Below, piece after piece: positions 7,329 through 17,625 of a stretch of 64,000 bases of DNA. The notes below the pieces were generated by a model. It saw nothing but the letters and a program-made list of their open reading frames with translations. It was not told where the DNA came from and made no database searches. Location: assembly GCA_029262035.1 (NCBI GenBank), contig JAJDAE010000194.1, forward strand, positions 1 through 64,000, given 5' to 3'. The stretch is from Candidatus Zhuqueibacterota bacterium. GTDB lineage: Bacteria; Zhuqueibacterota; Zhuqueibacteria; Oceanimicrobiales; Oceanimicrobiaceae. The number at the start of each line of letters is the position of its first letter. The first letter of the stretch is position 1. A program made the position numbers and the translations under genes.

Positions 7329-10300
7329 ATGATTGGACGAGTCCTTTCAAAAGTTATGTTGTTGATGTTTTTGTGCTCGTCAGCAGTTTTGTCTCAAAAT
7401 CCGTCGCCAGAAGGTAACATTCTAATCAGCGAGGTTTTTGTTAGATCATCAAACCAGAATGATAGCTGGCAATGGGTCGAGTTATACAACAGAAGTAATC
7501 AAGTAGTTGATCTTTCAAGTTATTCAATAGGAAGTGCAGGTAACGCCGGCGTAGATCAGAATTATATTCAGACACTAATTCAGCTTTCCGGCAGTATCGA
7601 ACCGCATAGTTTTTTTGTTGTTGGTGGGCTAAACAGCGATGCAACCAACGGAAACCCTAAATTTGATTTAGGGAATAACTTCAATCCGGACTTCGCTGAC
7701 GGTCATAACTCAGCCGATGGTGTAGCATTATATAAGACACGGGCAAAGGATGTTCAACCACAGACAATCCCTGTTGATGTAGTAATTTACGGCAATAATT
7801 CTAATAATAATAGATTAATTGATAATAACGGTGATGTTGGTGTAGTCGATATTAAACGTCCTGATTTTGATTCAAGTCTTGAACGAGTTAGTGCCGAACC
7901 CAATTTTTGGCGTGTTCAAACTTCCCCCAGCCCGAATTCAATAATTTCTCTTGAAAATTTCAAAATGCATTCGAGTGCCCCACCCCTGTTAAGATTGGCC
8001 GCCGAGGATTCTTTATTGATTATAATTCGTGCTGATGTGCTTGACAGCTTTGGAGAGATTAATTTCAGATTAGAAAACAATCCTGGCATTCTTACTGAAC
8101 TAAGCAATCAAACTTCAGTTTGTAAAAAGCTGCCATGTACTTCTTCATACTTACTGATGTTAGCTCCTCAAATAAATGATGCCGGACAATATAGTTTTAG
8201 CTTAATTGCAGAATACAGCAGAGCATTTGGCTCTGCAAGCAGAACAGTTAATTTTAATCTGGTGGTGGTACCCAAAATATTAGATGAACCTGTTTATTCT
8301 CCTAATCTTATTAATGAAATTAAGTGGGTTCCATTAAATGCCTTCAACCAGGAATTAATTTTTTTCCCGGAGCAAAACTTAAGAACTAAAGAAAACGTAA
8401 TTACTAGTACATTTGTGGGGGACGGCACAAGTATAGTTACCGAGACTATTGAAAACCTGACTGAAGGTATACGATATGGTTACTATATAAAGGCACTTGT
8501 TGAGAAAAAGGATGAATTTGTTGAACTTTTTTCAGATACCGTTTTTTCTACACAGGACAACTCCCCTCCCAAACCAGTGTTAGTCGATACCTCAAATTTT
8601 AAAAATGATGGAACTATTTCAATTGGTTGGGACAAAAATTCTTTAGATCAAATTAGTTATATCGAAGAGTTTATAGTAAACAGAAAAGCTGTCGGTGATG
8701 CGGAGTTTATGGTCGTTGGAAACATCTATCCCAAAATTGTAAAAGAATTAAGCCCGGAATATTTACTGCCGGAATCTCGAAATGTGGGAGAACCTTATTT
8801 TTTGGACAAACCCAATAAACTGGAGAGTATCCCATATTTTAAAGAAGGGTCTGTTTGGCTACGAACAAATTCAAAAGACCGGTGGAATAAAAGTGAAAAG
8901 TTTATAAGTTTTTTGGTTTCAGAGCCTACCAGAGTTTACATTGGTTATGACAAAGGAATGGTTAGAGTACCTGATTGGCTTGCCAGTTTTGAAAAGTCGG
9001 ATGGCACGATTTCACTCTCAAATATTCAGAGGCCATTCGAAATTTATTACAAAGATTTCCAAAGAGGCGAGGTTGTACTCGGAGGTAATTTTGCAAAAGG
9101 TGCTGATTTTGAAGAAATTGCGCCGGAAATGTATCTGGCCATTTTAGAAACCCTTACTTTAGGTAGTTCTCCAGTTTTTCAGAATATGCATACATTTACT
9201 GACCAGATAAATACTGATTTTTCGGGTGAGCAATTCATTTACAGAGTGGATGCTGTGGATGTTGTTGGTAATCTGGCGGTTGGTATTGACTCAAAACCCA
9301 TTACTCTGGATGCAACGCCTCCATGCATTCCTGTCATTACTAAATGGTTTGACTTTAAAGACCCTGATTCCGGAATAAATTTCAAAAAAGGGGATTTTAA
9401 CACAATTTGTACTGTTTTCCCTGAATGCGGTGATATTGCAACTGCTGACTCAGTAAAGTATGAAGCTGTGCGTGATAGTCTTAAGTTTTTTGATTTGGAA
9501 GAAAGTGTTAGTCTGCCGGGTCGCACTTTTCGTAGTGAATGGTTTCCCAAGGATTCCTTATGTCACACATTCTTGCTTCAACCGAACTCTGAGGATCCTA
9601 ATTTTGTAAATGGGCATAAATACTTTTATCGAGTTAGAGCAAAAGATCGGTTTAATAACCTAAGTGGCTGGTCTGAAATTAAATCTTCAATACAAGATGT
9701 TTTCCCCCCTAGCGATATAAGTAATTTGACAGCCCGAGTAATAACCACTGAAAAAAAATGTGTTGAGTTAAGATGGCAGAATGCACAGGATCCGGTTAGT
9801 GGCATTAAATCCTACTTAGTTTATCGAAGCCTTGATGGCGTTAATTACACTAAAATTGACAGTATTAGCGGTGGAATAACAACCCATTGTGACGATCTTA
9901 CAGTACTCACGGGTAGTAATCGCGTCGTTTATTATAAAATAGGATCAGTAGATTTTGTAAACAATTCAAGAACTGATAAAGACACAGATTGGGTTGCAAG
10001 TGTACCCATTTTTATTAGCCCCCGGATTTATGCAAAGCCATCACAATTGACCTCTTGCTTGGGCGATTTACAAGGCACAAAAGTCGACACTTTGAGAATT
10101 CAATGGGGCCATTTTGACGAGCCCGGGGTGGTAGGTTTTCAAATTGAGATTAATGGTCCTGAAGGTAGCCTCATAAAAAATATTTCAAACTCTGATGCAG
10201 TTTCGTTTAATTGCCCGCTCGAGCTTGGTGATGGTGTTTATAAGGTCAAGCTTCTTGCCAATTACATCAATGTTGTAGAAGCGCTTTACTCAAACACCAT

Positions 10301-12512
10301 AACTTTTAGAAAAAAAACTTCAATTGCCAATATTCAAAATATTGTTGCAGAACGAGCTAAAGATACATCAGGAAATATTATGCTTTCGTGGTTTCATCCT
10401 GATACTGCAGATATTATTGAATTTCAAATTTATAACTGGGTTGAGGGTCAGGAAATACCAGAAGAGCCAATTGCAAGATTGTCTGCTGATAGTTTAACGT
10501 GGGTGCATGAGTTTGATGCGGGGTTGATTAATTATCAGTGTAATTACTACGGGGTAAAAGCGTTCGATTGCTTTGGACTGGAGTCTGAAATTACCAATGT
10601 TGTAGCAGCCTACCCCAATCGTCCTCCAACCTTTAAAAATTCTGATACTATAATTACAGACAAGGACATTACTATTTGCTGGGAACGTGTTAGTCCACGC
10701 GTTAAGAATGATGATGCCTATGAAGTTACGGTAGAAATTCATCAGGATTCACTTAGTCTGGTGCCGTTTGAGACATTAACTGTATTTAATCAGCAGTGCG
10801 CAACTTATTTTTCGCCTACTCCCAAGCATAATTATATTTTTAAAATTAAAGAAGTTGTGGTTAATGAGTTGGGTCAAGAATGTGCCCAAGTTTTTGAAAG
10901 TGCATTTTCTGAATACCTGACTGTGCCATACCAAAATCCTCCCAAAACAGTTGAGTTTAATGTGCAGGCTTTGCCGGTTCATCCGGATTCTTCAACAGGA
11001 AAAATTTTTGTTGAGTGGGGGGATTTTTCACAGAATGCAATTAATACCTTTTTAGTGAGGTGGCATGAAAAAAGCATGAACGGGTTAGTTGATTCTATTC
11101 ATGTTACAAATGCTGATACCTTTTTAATAACAGGCAGGGATATTGATTATTCACATGAAATCGATGTATTTTCTATAGACTCATTGTTACAAAGATCGAT
11201 TGTTGGAACGACCAAGATTGTTGACTTTAACCCGAAATGGTTGTTTACCCCTCAAATTAAACAATATAACCCTAAATGCTTTAAGGACAGTGTTCGTATC
11301 GAATGGAATTGGGTTCTTGAGAATAAAATTCCTTCGCAAAATAGCTTTGGTGCAGATAGTGTACAAATTGAAATTAGTATTGATTCAAATTTCGTATTCA
11401 AAAAAACAACTGTTAATTTGGGTAAAGAGAAGTCTTTTACATTTATTGGAGAACAGCATTACCCATTTGTAACTAACCAAAACAACTTGCTCTATAGCAG
11501 AGTTCGCGCCAAGGATAGGTGGGGGCACTTCTCCCCATGGTCGACTGAATACACTGACTTTATTATTCAACCTGCATCGTTCGACTTTACTCCGCCCGAA
11601 CTTGTTGAATGCACAATTGATTCTATAAAAGCACCGATTTTCGGAACCGAGGGAGTGGTTAATATTTACTTGAGCTGGAATGATGTAACAGACAACTGTA
11701 GTGGCACCTGGTACTATGAGATTTTCAGAAATGATTCTCTTGTTAGTACAGACACTAGCCGTACTTTCAATCATCAATATATTGAAAGAAACCTCAGTAC
11801 TCTGGAACCAATTACCGAGTATAGTTGGAGCGTAAATGCCGTTGATAGTGCTGGAAACAGACAGGAGGTTGCACCAAAATGTAAACTATCTTTTTTACTA
11901 ACGGCACCGGATTCCGGATGGTGCATAAATGATACAACCCTTTTCTGGTCAGAAATTACTCATAATATTCCTGACATAGAAATCTCCTATTTTGTAGAAG
12001 GCGCCCGTTTTAGTTCCTTATTCGGCAATGAGATTGCAAACATACAGGCAGGGCCTTTAAGCGAGTCCAAGTTTAACTTTGATGTTCCCTGGGAAGGAAT
12101 ATATTGGCGCATAAAAGCAGTTGCTAATAATGTAGAGAGTGCTTGGTCAGAAACATTTTTTTGCGGCGATTTTTCACTTTCAGATGTCACTTCTGTAAGT
12201 GAGGCAGGTCAAAAACTTCCTGAGAATTTTTCGTTGTTTCAAAACTACCCGAATCCCTTTAATCCAACCACTACGATTTCTTTTACAATACCAAAGCTTG
12301 ATAAACATCAGGAAGTAGTACGTCTTGAGATTTTTAATATTTCCGGGCAGAAGGTATCCACGATATTGAATGAAGAAAAACTGCCTGGCTTACATCGTGT
12401 ACAATGGCATGGGGTCGATGATTATGGAAATGCCGTTGGATCTGGTGTTTATGTCTACAGCATCATAATGGGTGATTTTAAAACTTCAAGGAAAATGATA
12501 TTTTTAAAGTGA
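7329..12512 (+). CDS. Giant secreted protein: lamin-tail domain, Fn3-like repeats, C-terminal sorting domain
   Basis: A 1727-residue exported protein. It has a signal peptide (residues 1-22, ending AVLSQ), then a lamin-tail (LTD) domain at about 28-190, starting ILISEVFVRS and including WVELYNRS. Many fibronectin-type-III-like beta modules follow, joined by DxxPP linkers such as DVFPPSDIS and DFTPPELVE. The last 90 residues begin LFQNYPNPFNPTTT and contain a GLHRVQW-type strand, as in type A sorting domains of T9SS-like secretion and FlgD-Ig-like ends. It is probably exported and then placed on or beyond the outer membrane. A ribosome-binding site AAGGAAG precedes ATG 7329. It heads a cluster that also encodes a PorV-like protein and a Ton-type motor. 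Confidence 0.85.
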   Translation: MIGRVLSKVMLLMFLCSSAVLSQNPSPEGNILISEVFVRSSNQNDSWQWVELYNRSNQVVDLSSYSIGSAGNAGVDQNYIQTLIQLSGSIEPHSFFVVGGLNSDATNGNPKFDLGNNFNPDFADGHNSADGVALYKTRAKDVQPQTIPVDVVIYGNNSNNNRLIDNNGDVGVVDIKRPDFDSSLERVSAEPNFWRVQTSPSPNSIISLENFKMHSSAPPLLRLAAEDSLLIIIRADVLDSFGEINFRLENNPGILTELSNQTSVCKKLPCTSSYLLMLAPQINDAGQYSFSLIAEYSRAFGSASRTVNFNLVVVPKILDEPVYSPNLINEIKWVPLNAFNQELIFFPEQNLRTKENVITSTFVGDGTSIVTETIENLTEGIRYGYYIKALVEKKDEFVELFSDTVFSTQDNSPPKPVLVDTSNFKNDGTISIGWDKNSLDQISYIEEFIVNRKAVGDAEFMVVGNIYPKIVKELSPEYLLPESRNVGEPYFLDKPNKLESIPYFKEGSVWLRTNSKDRWNKSEKFISFLVSEPTRVYIGYDKGMVRVPDWLASFEKSDGTISLSNIQRPFEIYYKDFQRGEVVLGGNFAKGADFEEIAPEMYLAILETLTLGSSPVFQNMHTFTDQINTDFSGEQFIYRVDAVDVVGNLAVGIDSKPITLDATPPCIPVITKWFDFKDPDSGINFKKGDFNTICTVFPECGDIATADSVKYEAVRDSLKFFDLEESVSLPGRTFRSEWFPKDSLCHTFLLQPNSEDPNFVNGHKYFYRVRAKDRFNNLSGWSEIKSSIQDVFPPSDISNLTARVITTEKKCVELRWQNAQDPVSGIKSYLVYRSLDGVNYTKIDSISGGITTHCDDLTVLTGSNRVVYYKIGSVDFVNNSRTDKDTDWVASVPIFISPRIYAKPSQLTSCLGDLQGTKVDTLRIQWGHFDEPGVVGFQIEINGPEGSLIKNISNSDAVSFNCPLELGDGVYKVKLLANYINVVEALYSNTITFRKKTSIANIQNIVAERAKDTSGNIMLSWFHPDTADIIEFQIYNWVEGQEIPEEPIARLSADSLTWVHEFDAGLINYQCNYYGVKAFDCFGLESEITNVVAAYPNRPPTFKNSDTIITDKDITICWERVSPRVKNDDAYEVTVEIHQDSLSLVPFETLTVFNQQCATYFSPTPKHNYIFKIKEVVVNELGQECAQVFESAFSEYLTVPYQNPPKTVEFNVQALPVHPDSSTGKIFVEWGDFSQNAINTFLVRWHEKSMNGLVDSIHVTNADTFLITGRDIDYSHEIDVFSIDSLLQRSIVGTTKIVDFNPKWLFTPQIKQYNPKCFKDSVRIEWNWVLENKIPSQNSFGADSVQIEISIDSNFVFKKTTVNLGKEKSFTFIGEQHYPFVTNQNNLLYSRVRAKDRWGHFSPWSTEYTDFIIQPASFDFTPPELVECTIDSIKAPIFGTEGVVNIYLSWNDVTDNCSGTWYYEIFRNDSLVSTDTSRTFNHQYIERNLSTLEPITEYSWSVNAVDSAGNRQEVAPKCKLSFLLTAPDSGWCINDTTLFWSEITHNIPDIEISYFVEGARFSSLFGNEIANIQAGPLSESKFNFDVPWEGIYWRIKAVANNVESAWSETFFCGDFSLSDVTSVSEAGQKLPENFSLFQNYPNPFNPTTTISFTIPKLDKHQEVVRLEIFNISGQKVSTILNEEKLPGLHRVQWHGVDDYGNAVGSGVYVYSIIMGDFKTSRKMIFLK

Positions 12513-12539
12513 TTTAGTGTACTCAAGGAAGGGTCAATT

Positions 12540-15473
12540 TTGCAATATAGATTTTTATTTATTCTATTTATGAATTTGGTATTTACTCATCATGGTTTTA
12601 CACAATCCATTAAGAGGGGTGACTTTTCTTTGAAAAGGCTCTTGAGTTTATCTGCCCAGGATAGCTGTAATGAAGTACTTCCGGCTCCAGAGGTTATTAA
12701 TAAACCAAGATATATTGCCGGAAATAGAAATACTATCTGCTTCAACCTACCGGATAGAACTTTGATTCCTTTTGCAAATAATGAAATATTGAATCCATTT
12801 GTAGTGACTGTAATACGAAATCTTTCTACTGGAGAGTTATTTCAGTTCCCCCGTTCAGTTAACCTTGAAAACGATTCATTAATTGTAGAAAGTGTGGAAT
12901 CTCTCCAGGAAAATACTGATCATGCATATAGCACTGCGTTATTTGTCCCTGTCTGCAAAGTTGACTGTGATGAGGTGGTTGATAATAGCCAACTTGAATT
13001 ATATTGCAGCTCATATCAGGACACAGTTTTTTCCTATCAGGATAGTGAAGTGCCGGATGTGAAAAATATTAATATACCCCAATTGTCTGAAAGTGTTTTG
13101 CCTGGTTGGATAAATTTAAACTCTATTAATGTCGAAGGAGATCTATTTGACATAGCCGGAGTTTGGAAGGCAAATTTATATGTAAGAACTTGTGGTCAGG
13201 GAGAATGGACTCCTGCAACCGATTCAACCTATTCGAGAACCTTGAGTGATTCCGGATTTGTTTTTGGGACTGAAAGTCAATTCTCTTTTTATGAAAATTT
13301 GGATGATGGGTGCTACGAATTTTTGGTAGAAGGGGTGGATGCGACACATACTCCGGAAAGTTGTGCACCAAATTTTATTCTGCATGGCAATGAAAGGATT
13401 CCGAAAACCACTACCCAACCTCATATTATGGTAAACGTGGATACGCAACCGCCAGACAGTGTTGAATTATCATGTTCCCAAATCCTTAACTCAATTGAGC
13501 TGAAATGGACACTTTCAAATGATATTGGTATTGGATTAGCCGGATACAGAGTTTTACGCGATGGGGAAGTAATTGACACATTAGAAGCTAATGAATCACA
13601 ATTTATTGACATATTTACATCAAGCACCCCTACTACAAACTTCAGTTACCAAATTCAACCTTTTGATTCCCTTGAAAACATTCAAACCCTAGGAGGCGTT
13701 CGTACTTGTCCTTTTATAAGGTTCGACGCGATTCAACTGGTAGCTGAACCAGAATTTACGGCAGGCGATACCAATGAGGTTTGCTGGAGAGGTTCTAATG
13801 AAATTACTAATTATGAAGTGTTCCTGGCGATAAATTCCGACTATGACAATGCTGTTTCACAAAATGTAACTGACACTTGTTTTGTTTTTAGGAATCTGCA
13901 AGACGGAGAAACCTATTCATATTGGGTGAAAGCTGTGGATATGCAATCGAGGATAATTTTATCAGACACAGTTTTTTCTATACAAGATGCATCATTTCCG
14001 GAAATTGTAAGTTTTGATGTTCAGGATTTAATTTCATTAAACGGCCGAAGTTGGACACCAAGTCAAGAACTAAAACTTACTATCTCCTCAAAAGATCTTA
14101 CACCTGGAATCCTGGATAGTCTTGAAATTATTGAAAATGGTCAACCTCGTTTTTTTGAAAAACTTCCTGGCACCGAACTACTAAATACAGAAATAAATTA
14201 TGTGATTGAAACTCAAAGTTGCTCAAAGATTACTCTTTTAGCCAAAATATATGATGCTGCGGGGAATACCAGTCTGTCGGATACAATAAGTTTTTTTTTA
14301 GATGACTCAAGCCCTACTCAGGTTACGAATTTATCGTGTACCCAAATAAATGAAAAAAATGGTGTTATGTTACTTTGGGCGGTACCGGACAACATTGACG
14401 ACTGCAGCGGATTCGCAGGACTTAAAATAATTCGGGATGGTCAGGAGGTAAATGAAGTTTCACCTGATGTTCGGCACTATGAGGATATTTTAGCGGATGA
14501 TACGCCAAGTGGTAATTTTACATATCAATTTCAACCTTTCGACTCATTGGGAAATCTCCAAACTCAAGAAGGCTTTTTAACGTGCGAATATGTTGCTGCT
14601 TCCAGCATCACAATTCAGCCATTACCAAAGTTTACGCAAGGCCTGGATACTGAAATATGTTGGTCAACAGGAGGTTCCTTAAATTTTTTAAATGTGTTTA
14701 TTGACGCGAACTGTGATTCTGTTGCTGATGACTCTGTTTTTATTCAACAGCCATCCCGGGAGAGTTGTTATTCTTTTACTGGTCTTGAAGATGGGCAAAA
14801 GTATTGTTTTTGGGTAACCGGGGTTGACGGCCAGCAAAGGCGAGTACAATCATCAATTGTAAGTACAATTCAGGATAATACTTCACCAATTATCGAAAAA
14901 TTTAATTTTCCTGGCGGAGAAACAGTAAACGGTCGTGTTTGGACATATTCCCGGGAAATTGAGCTGAGCATTGTGGCAAGGGATTTTAACAATGGACAAA
15001 TTTGGGACTATATAATAGAAGAAGGACAGGTAATTACCCAACAAAATTCATTTCCTGACTCACTCACAGCTCAGAATGAAATAATTACCTATGATATAAA
15101 ATCGGCAATAAATAATTCAACACAAATAACCTTGAAACTCAAAGTCCTTGATGGTGCAGGGAATGAAAGCGACTATGCAGACTTAGTTTTGTCTTTGCAG
15201 GAAAGTCCACCAAAAATGTTTGCATTTCCAAATCCCTTTAACCCACACCAGGAGAATCTTACAATTCGGATGAATGAAACAACCGAGACGGAATTAAATA
15301 TATACGACTTCTTTGGGAATTTGGTCAGAACCCTTACAGAAAAATCAAATACCCACGATTTTACCTGGAATGGCCGTAACGGAGATAACTCTATAGTTGC
15401 AAATGGGGGCTATATTTGTGTTGGGACTAACACAAAAGCCCGGTTCAAAATTGGAGTTGTAAAGCAGAACTAA
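12540..15473 (+). CDS. Large secreted beta-repeat protein with C-terminal NPFNP domain
   Basis: A 977-residue protein starting at TTG (12540), preceded by AAGGAAGG; this start gives a clean signal peptide (MQYRFLFILF... to GFTQ). A later ATG at 12570 would cut the hydrophobic core. The body is made of Cys-containing Fn3-like modules. Two consecutive units of about 285 residues share the same order of phrases (VCWRG/ICWST, SYWVKAVD/CFWVTGVD, QDASFPEI/QDNTSPII, LNGRSWT/VNGRVWT), pointing to internal duplication. The C terminus has FPNPFNPH, then a FlgD-Ig-like strand pattern, related to but shorter than the sorting domain of the upstream protein. It is probably a partner or companion substrate of that protein. 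Confidence 0.75.
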   Translation: MQYRFLFILFMNLVFTHHGFTQSIKRGDFSLKRLLSLSAQDSCNEVLPAPEVINKPRYIAGNRNTICFNLPDRTLIPFANNEILNPFVVTVIRNLSTGELFQFPRSVNLENDSLIVESVESLQENTDHAYSTALFVPVCKVDCDEVVDNSQLELYCSSYQDTVFSYQDSEVPDVKNINIPQLSESVLPGWINLNSINVEGDLFDIAGVWKANLYVRTCGQGEWTPATDSTYSRTLSDSGFVFGTESQFSFYENLDDGCYEFLVEGVDATHTPESCAPNFILHGNERIPKTTTQPHIMVNVDTQPPDSVELSCSQILNSIELKWTLSNDIGIGLAGYRVLRDGEVIDTLEANESQFIDIFTSSTPTTNFSYQIQPFDSLENIQTLGGVRTCPFIRFDAIQLVAEPEFTAGDTNEVCWRGSNEITNYEVFLAINSDYDNAVSQNVTDTCFVFRNLQDGETYSYWVKAVDMQSRIILSDTVFSIQDASFPEIVSFDVQDLISLNGRSWTPSQELKLTISSKDLTPGILDSLEIIENGQPRFFEKLPGTELLNTEINYVIETQSCSKITLLAKIYDAAGNTSLSDTISFFLDDSSPTQVTNLSCTQINEKNGVMLLWAVPDNIDDCSGFAGLKIIRDGQEVNEVSPDVRHYEDILADDTPSGNFTYQFQPFDSLGNLQTQEGFLTCEYVAASSITIQPLPKFTQGLDTEICWSTGGSLNFLNVFIDANCDSVADDSVFIQQPSRESCYSFTGLEDGQKYCFWVTGVDGQQRRVQSSIVSTIQDNTSPIIEKFNFPGGETVNGRVWTYSREIELSIVARDFNNGQIWDYIIEEGQVITQQNSFPDSLTAQNEIITYDIKSAINNSTQITLKLKVLDGAGNESDYADLVLSLQESPPKMFAFPNPFNPHQENLTIRMNETTETELNIYDFFGNLVRTLTEKSNTHDFTWNGRNGDNSIVANGGYICVGTNTKARFKIGVVKQN

Positions 15474-15495
15474 TACTGCTTTGAGTTTGAATTAA

Positions 15496-17592
15496 ATGAT
15501 GAAACGCACTTTACTATTTTCTGTAATAATTTCAACATTGCTAATTTCAAATGCTTTTCCACAGGGTAGCGCAGGACAAGCAGGAGAGTTTTTACGCTGG
15601 GGGGTAGGTGCGAAAGCGCTGGGCATGGGCAGGGCGTTTACGTCAATTGCAGATGATGGCAGTGCTTTATATTGGAACCCGGCCGGATTAACAAATCTTG
15701 ATAAGAATGGCTCCACCGTCATGTTTATGCATTTGCCATTACAGGAAAATGCTTCGTTCAACTATTTAAGCGGTGCGATTCCCTTGAGGTTGTTTTTTAT
15801 CAAGAATACCGATCCAAATTGGTTTATAAAGGCAGCCAGAGATTTAAAATTGGGAGTCGGAGTAGTATGGCATTCCTTAGGGGAGTTCAAACGGTATGAT
15901 TCAGATGCAAATAGAGTTGATGGCAGTGGCAATAATATAAGTGAAAGTGCATTACTGTTATCAGCATCTTATCCATTAAATTCTTTTATAAAAAAAAACC
16001 TTCGTGGAACCCACTCTTCTTTTCTGAATGCTTTCAAGGGACACCTGGAGTTGGGTTATACAACTAAATTGGTTTCCCAGGATCTCTTCGGAGAAAATGG
16101 AAATACTGCGAGCATGGATTTGGGATTTAAATATACCCATTACAGCAACAATTTTAATGTTGGCTTGATGTTCAGAGATTTTAATCAGGCGAACTTTAAA
16201 TTTAAAAATGGCTTGCCAGGCGATGAAATTGCTTCAACCGGAGTAGTGGGTTTTTCGATGAATCCTCCACTTGCATTTTTGCGAGGCCTACTAATGTCCT
16301 TTGATTATGGTTTCATAAATCCAGGCAAACGAGATAGCCAGGTTATGTATGGATTAGAATATGATTTTTCTACTCTAAATGCAAAGTGGCCGGTTAAAAT
16401 CCGTGTTGGTTCCAATTCGGGTCGGGAATCATTAACAATTGGAATTAGTATCAGCGCTGAACAGTTATTGGGAAATGATTGGCTGCCTTCGGGGGATTGG
16501 ACATATGCAAATGACAAAAGCAAATTTGATGCAATTGGTCAAAGGTTCTCTTTTTCAATGGATCGTAATCCGTTTACGGCAAAGTATTGGTACCTAAACG
16601 CAATGTCCGAATTATCTGAATTTGGATGCTTGAGTTTGACTGAAATAAACAGAAATGAGACAGTATTGCGCTATTTGAATTTTTCTCTTAATTCAAAAAA
16701 CCCCGGGAATCGTGCATATCGATACGAAGCAGCTCTTCGTATTTCTGACCTTCAATTTTTGGAAACAATTCAAAAACTACAGAAACAGAGTGAAAAAGGT
16801 ATTCCTTCACCCAATATGACAAAAAAGTTTGAAAAGATAAAATCAAGTTACGATGGATATTCGCACAAGTATAAACTTGCAGACACCGGGAAAGGTGACT
16901 TCGATGAAGCGACTTATGCACGGTCGTTCCTTTTGTATCTACAGTCCCTGATTCTGACAGGTGAAAATAAATTGGCAATTGACTCCTACGAAAGTAGTGG
17001 CACACTTTGGGCAAAAAGATTTAATATTGCTGAATACGCGCAAGCTAACGATACGGAAAAATACGACAATTTGAATTACCTTTATGCCTATGCTTTATTT
17101 TCTGAAAACAGGGGCAGAGAGGCGGTAGATGTTATAGATTCGAAACTAAATCAAAACAATCTTTCACTTTTTTTACAGGGGCATGTTCTTTTCTTGGAAG
17201 GTTCATATAAATTGGCCTATACAATTCTGGAAAATATTGACTTAAATAATTCTCAGATGCCGGAAAATATATATTTACCAATAACCAACGATTGTAGTTT
17301 TGGCGATGAAGTTCTATTTCTCAAAGCTGCCTGTCTTTTTTATTTGAAGAGTGATATTAAGTCTTACGATTTCATTAATGAGTTTGCAAAAATTCCCAGA
17401 TTTTTCCCAAGGTCTGATCTGGCCAAATTTTTGACCGATGGGCAGACTGCTGTGAAAGATATGCTTACCTATCGGGAGGCAAACGACCAGCAAGGCCTAA
17501 CTGTTTTGGTTAGAAAATTAATTCAAGCTTATATCAAAACCTTTTCGAATGGCACACTAATTCACAAAGTATATACTTATCATTTTAATTAA
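15496..17592 (+). CDS. PorV/UPF0164-like outer-membrane protein fused to a helical repeat domain
   Basis: A 698-residue protein with a signal peptide (about 1-22) and an N-terminal segment typical of the PorV/PorQ/UPF0164 family: AGEFLRWGVGAKALGMGRAF, with IADDGSALYWNPAGL following. The barrel probably spans about residues 25-340. In T9SS bacteria PorV shuttles cargo with C-terminal sorting signals on the outer membrane. Unlike the usual 330-400-residue members, this one continues with about 300 residues of helical, TPR-like sequence (NRAYRYEAALRI, YLYAYALFSENRG, FLQGHVLFLEGSYKLAY). It directly follows two proteins with NPFNP ends, supporting a role in handling them. PorV-like is confident; the exact function is not. 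Confidence 0.75.
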   Translation: MMKRTLLFSVIISTLLISNAFPQGSAGQAGEFLRWGVGAKALGMGRAFTSIADDGSALYWNPAGLTNLDKNGSTVMFMHLPLQENASFNYLSGAIPLRLFFIKNTDPNWFIKAARDLKLGVGVVWHSLGEFKRYDSDANRVDGSGNNISESALLLSASYPLNSFIKKNLRGTHSSFLNAFKGHLELGYTTKLVSQDLFGENGNTASMDLGFKYTHYSNNFNVGLMFRDFNQANFKFKNGLPGDEIASTGVVGFSMNPPLAFLRGLLMSFDYGFINPGKRDSQVMYGLEYDFSTLNAKWPVKIRVGSNSGRESLTIGISISAEQLLGNDWLPSGDWTYANDKSKFDAIGQRFSFSMDRNPFTAKYWYLNAMSELSEFGCLSLTEINRNETVLRYLNFSLNSKNPGNRAYRYEAALRISDLQFLETIQKLQKQSEKGIPSPNMTKKFEKIKSSYDGYSHKYKLADTGKGDFDEATYARSFLLYLQSLILTGENKLAIDSYESSGTLWAKRFNIAEYAQANDTEKYDNLNYLYAYALFSENRGREAVDVIDSKLNQNNLSLFLQGHVLFLEGSYKLAYTILENIDLNNSQMPENIYLPITNDCSFGDEVLFLKAACLFYLKSDIKSYDFINEFAKIPRFFPRSDLAKFLTDGQTAVKDMLTYREANDQQGLTVLVRKLIQAYIKTFSNGTLIHKVYTYHFN

Positions 17593-17625
17593 AAGAGTGC
17601 TGAAGTAACCATAAGGGAACTAATC

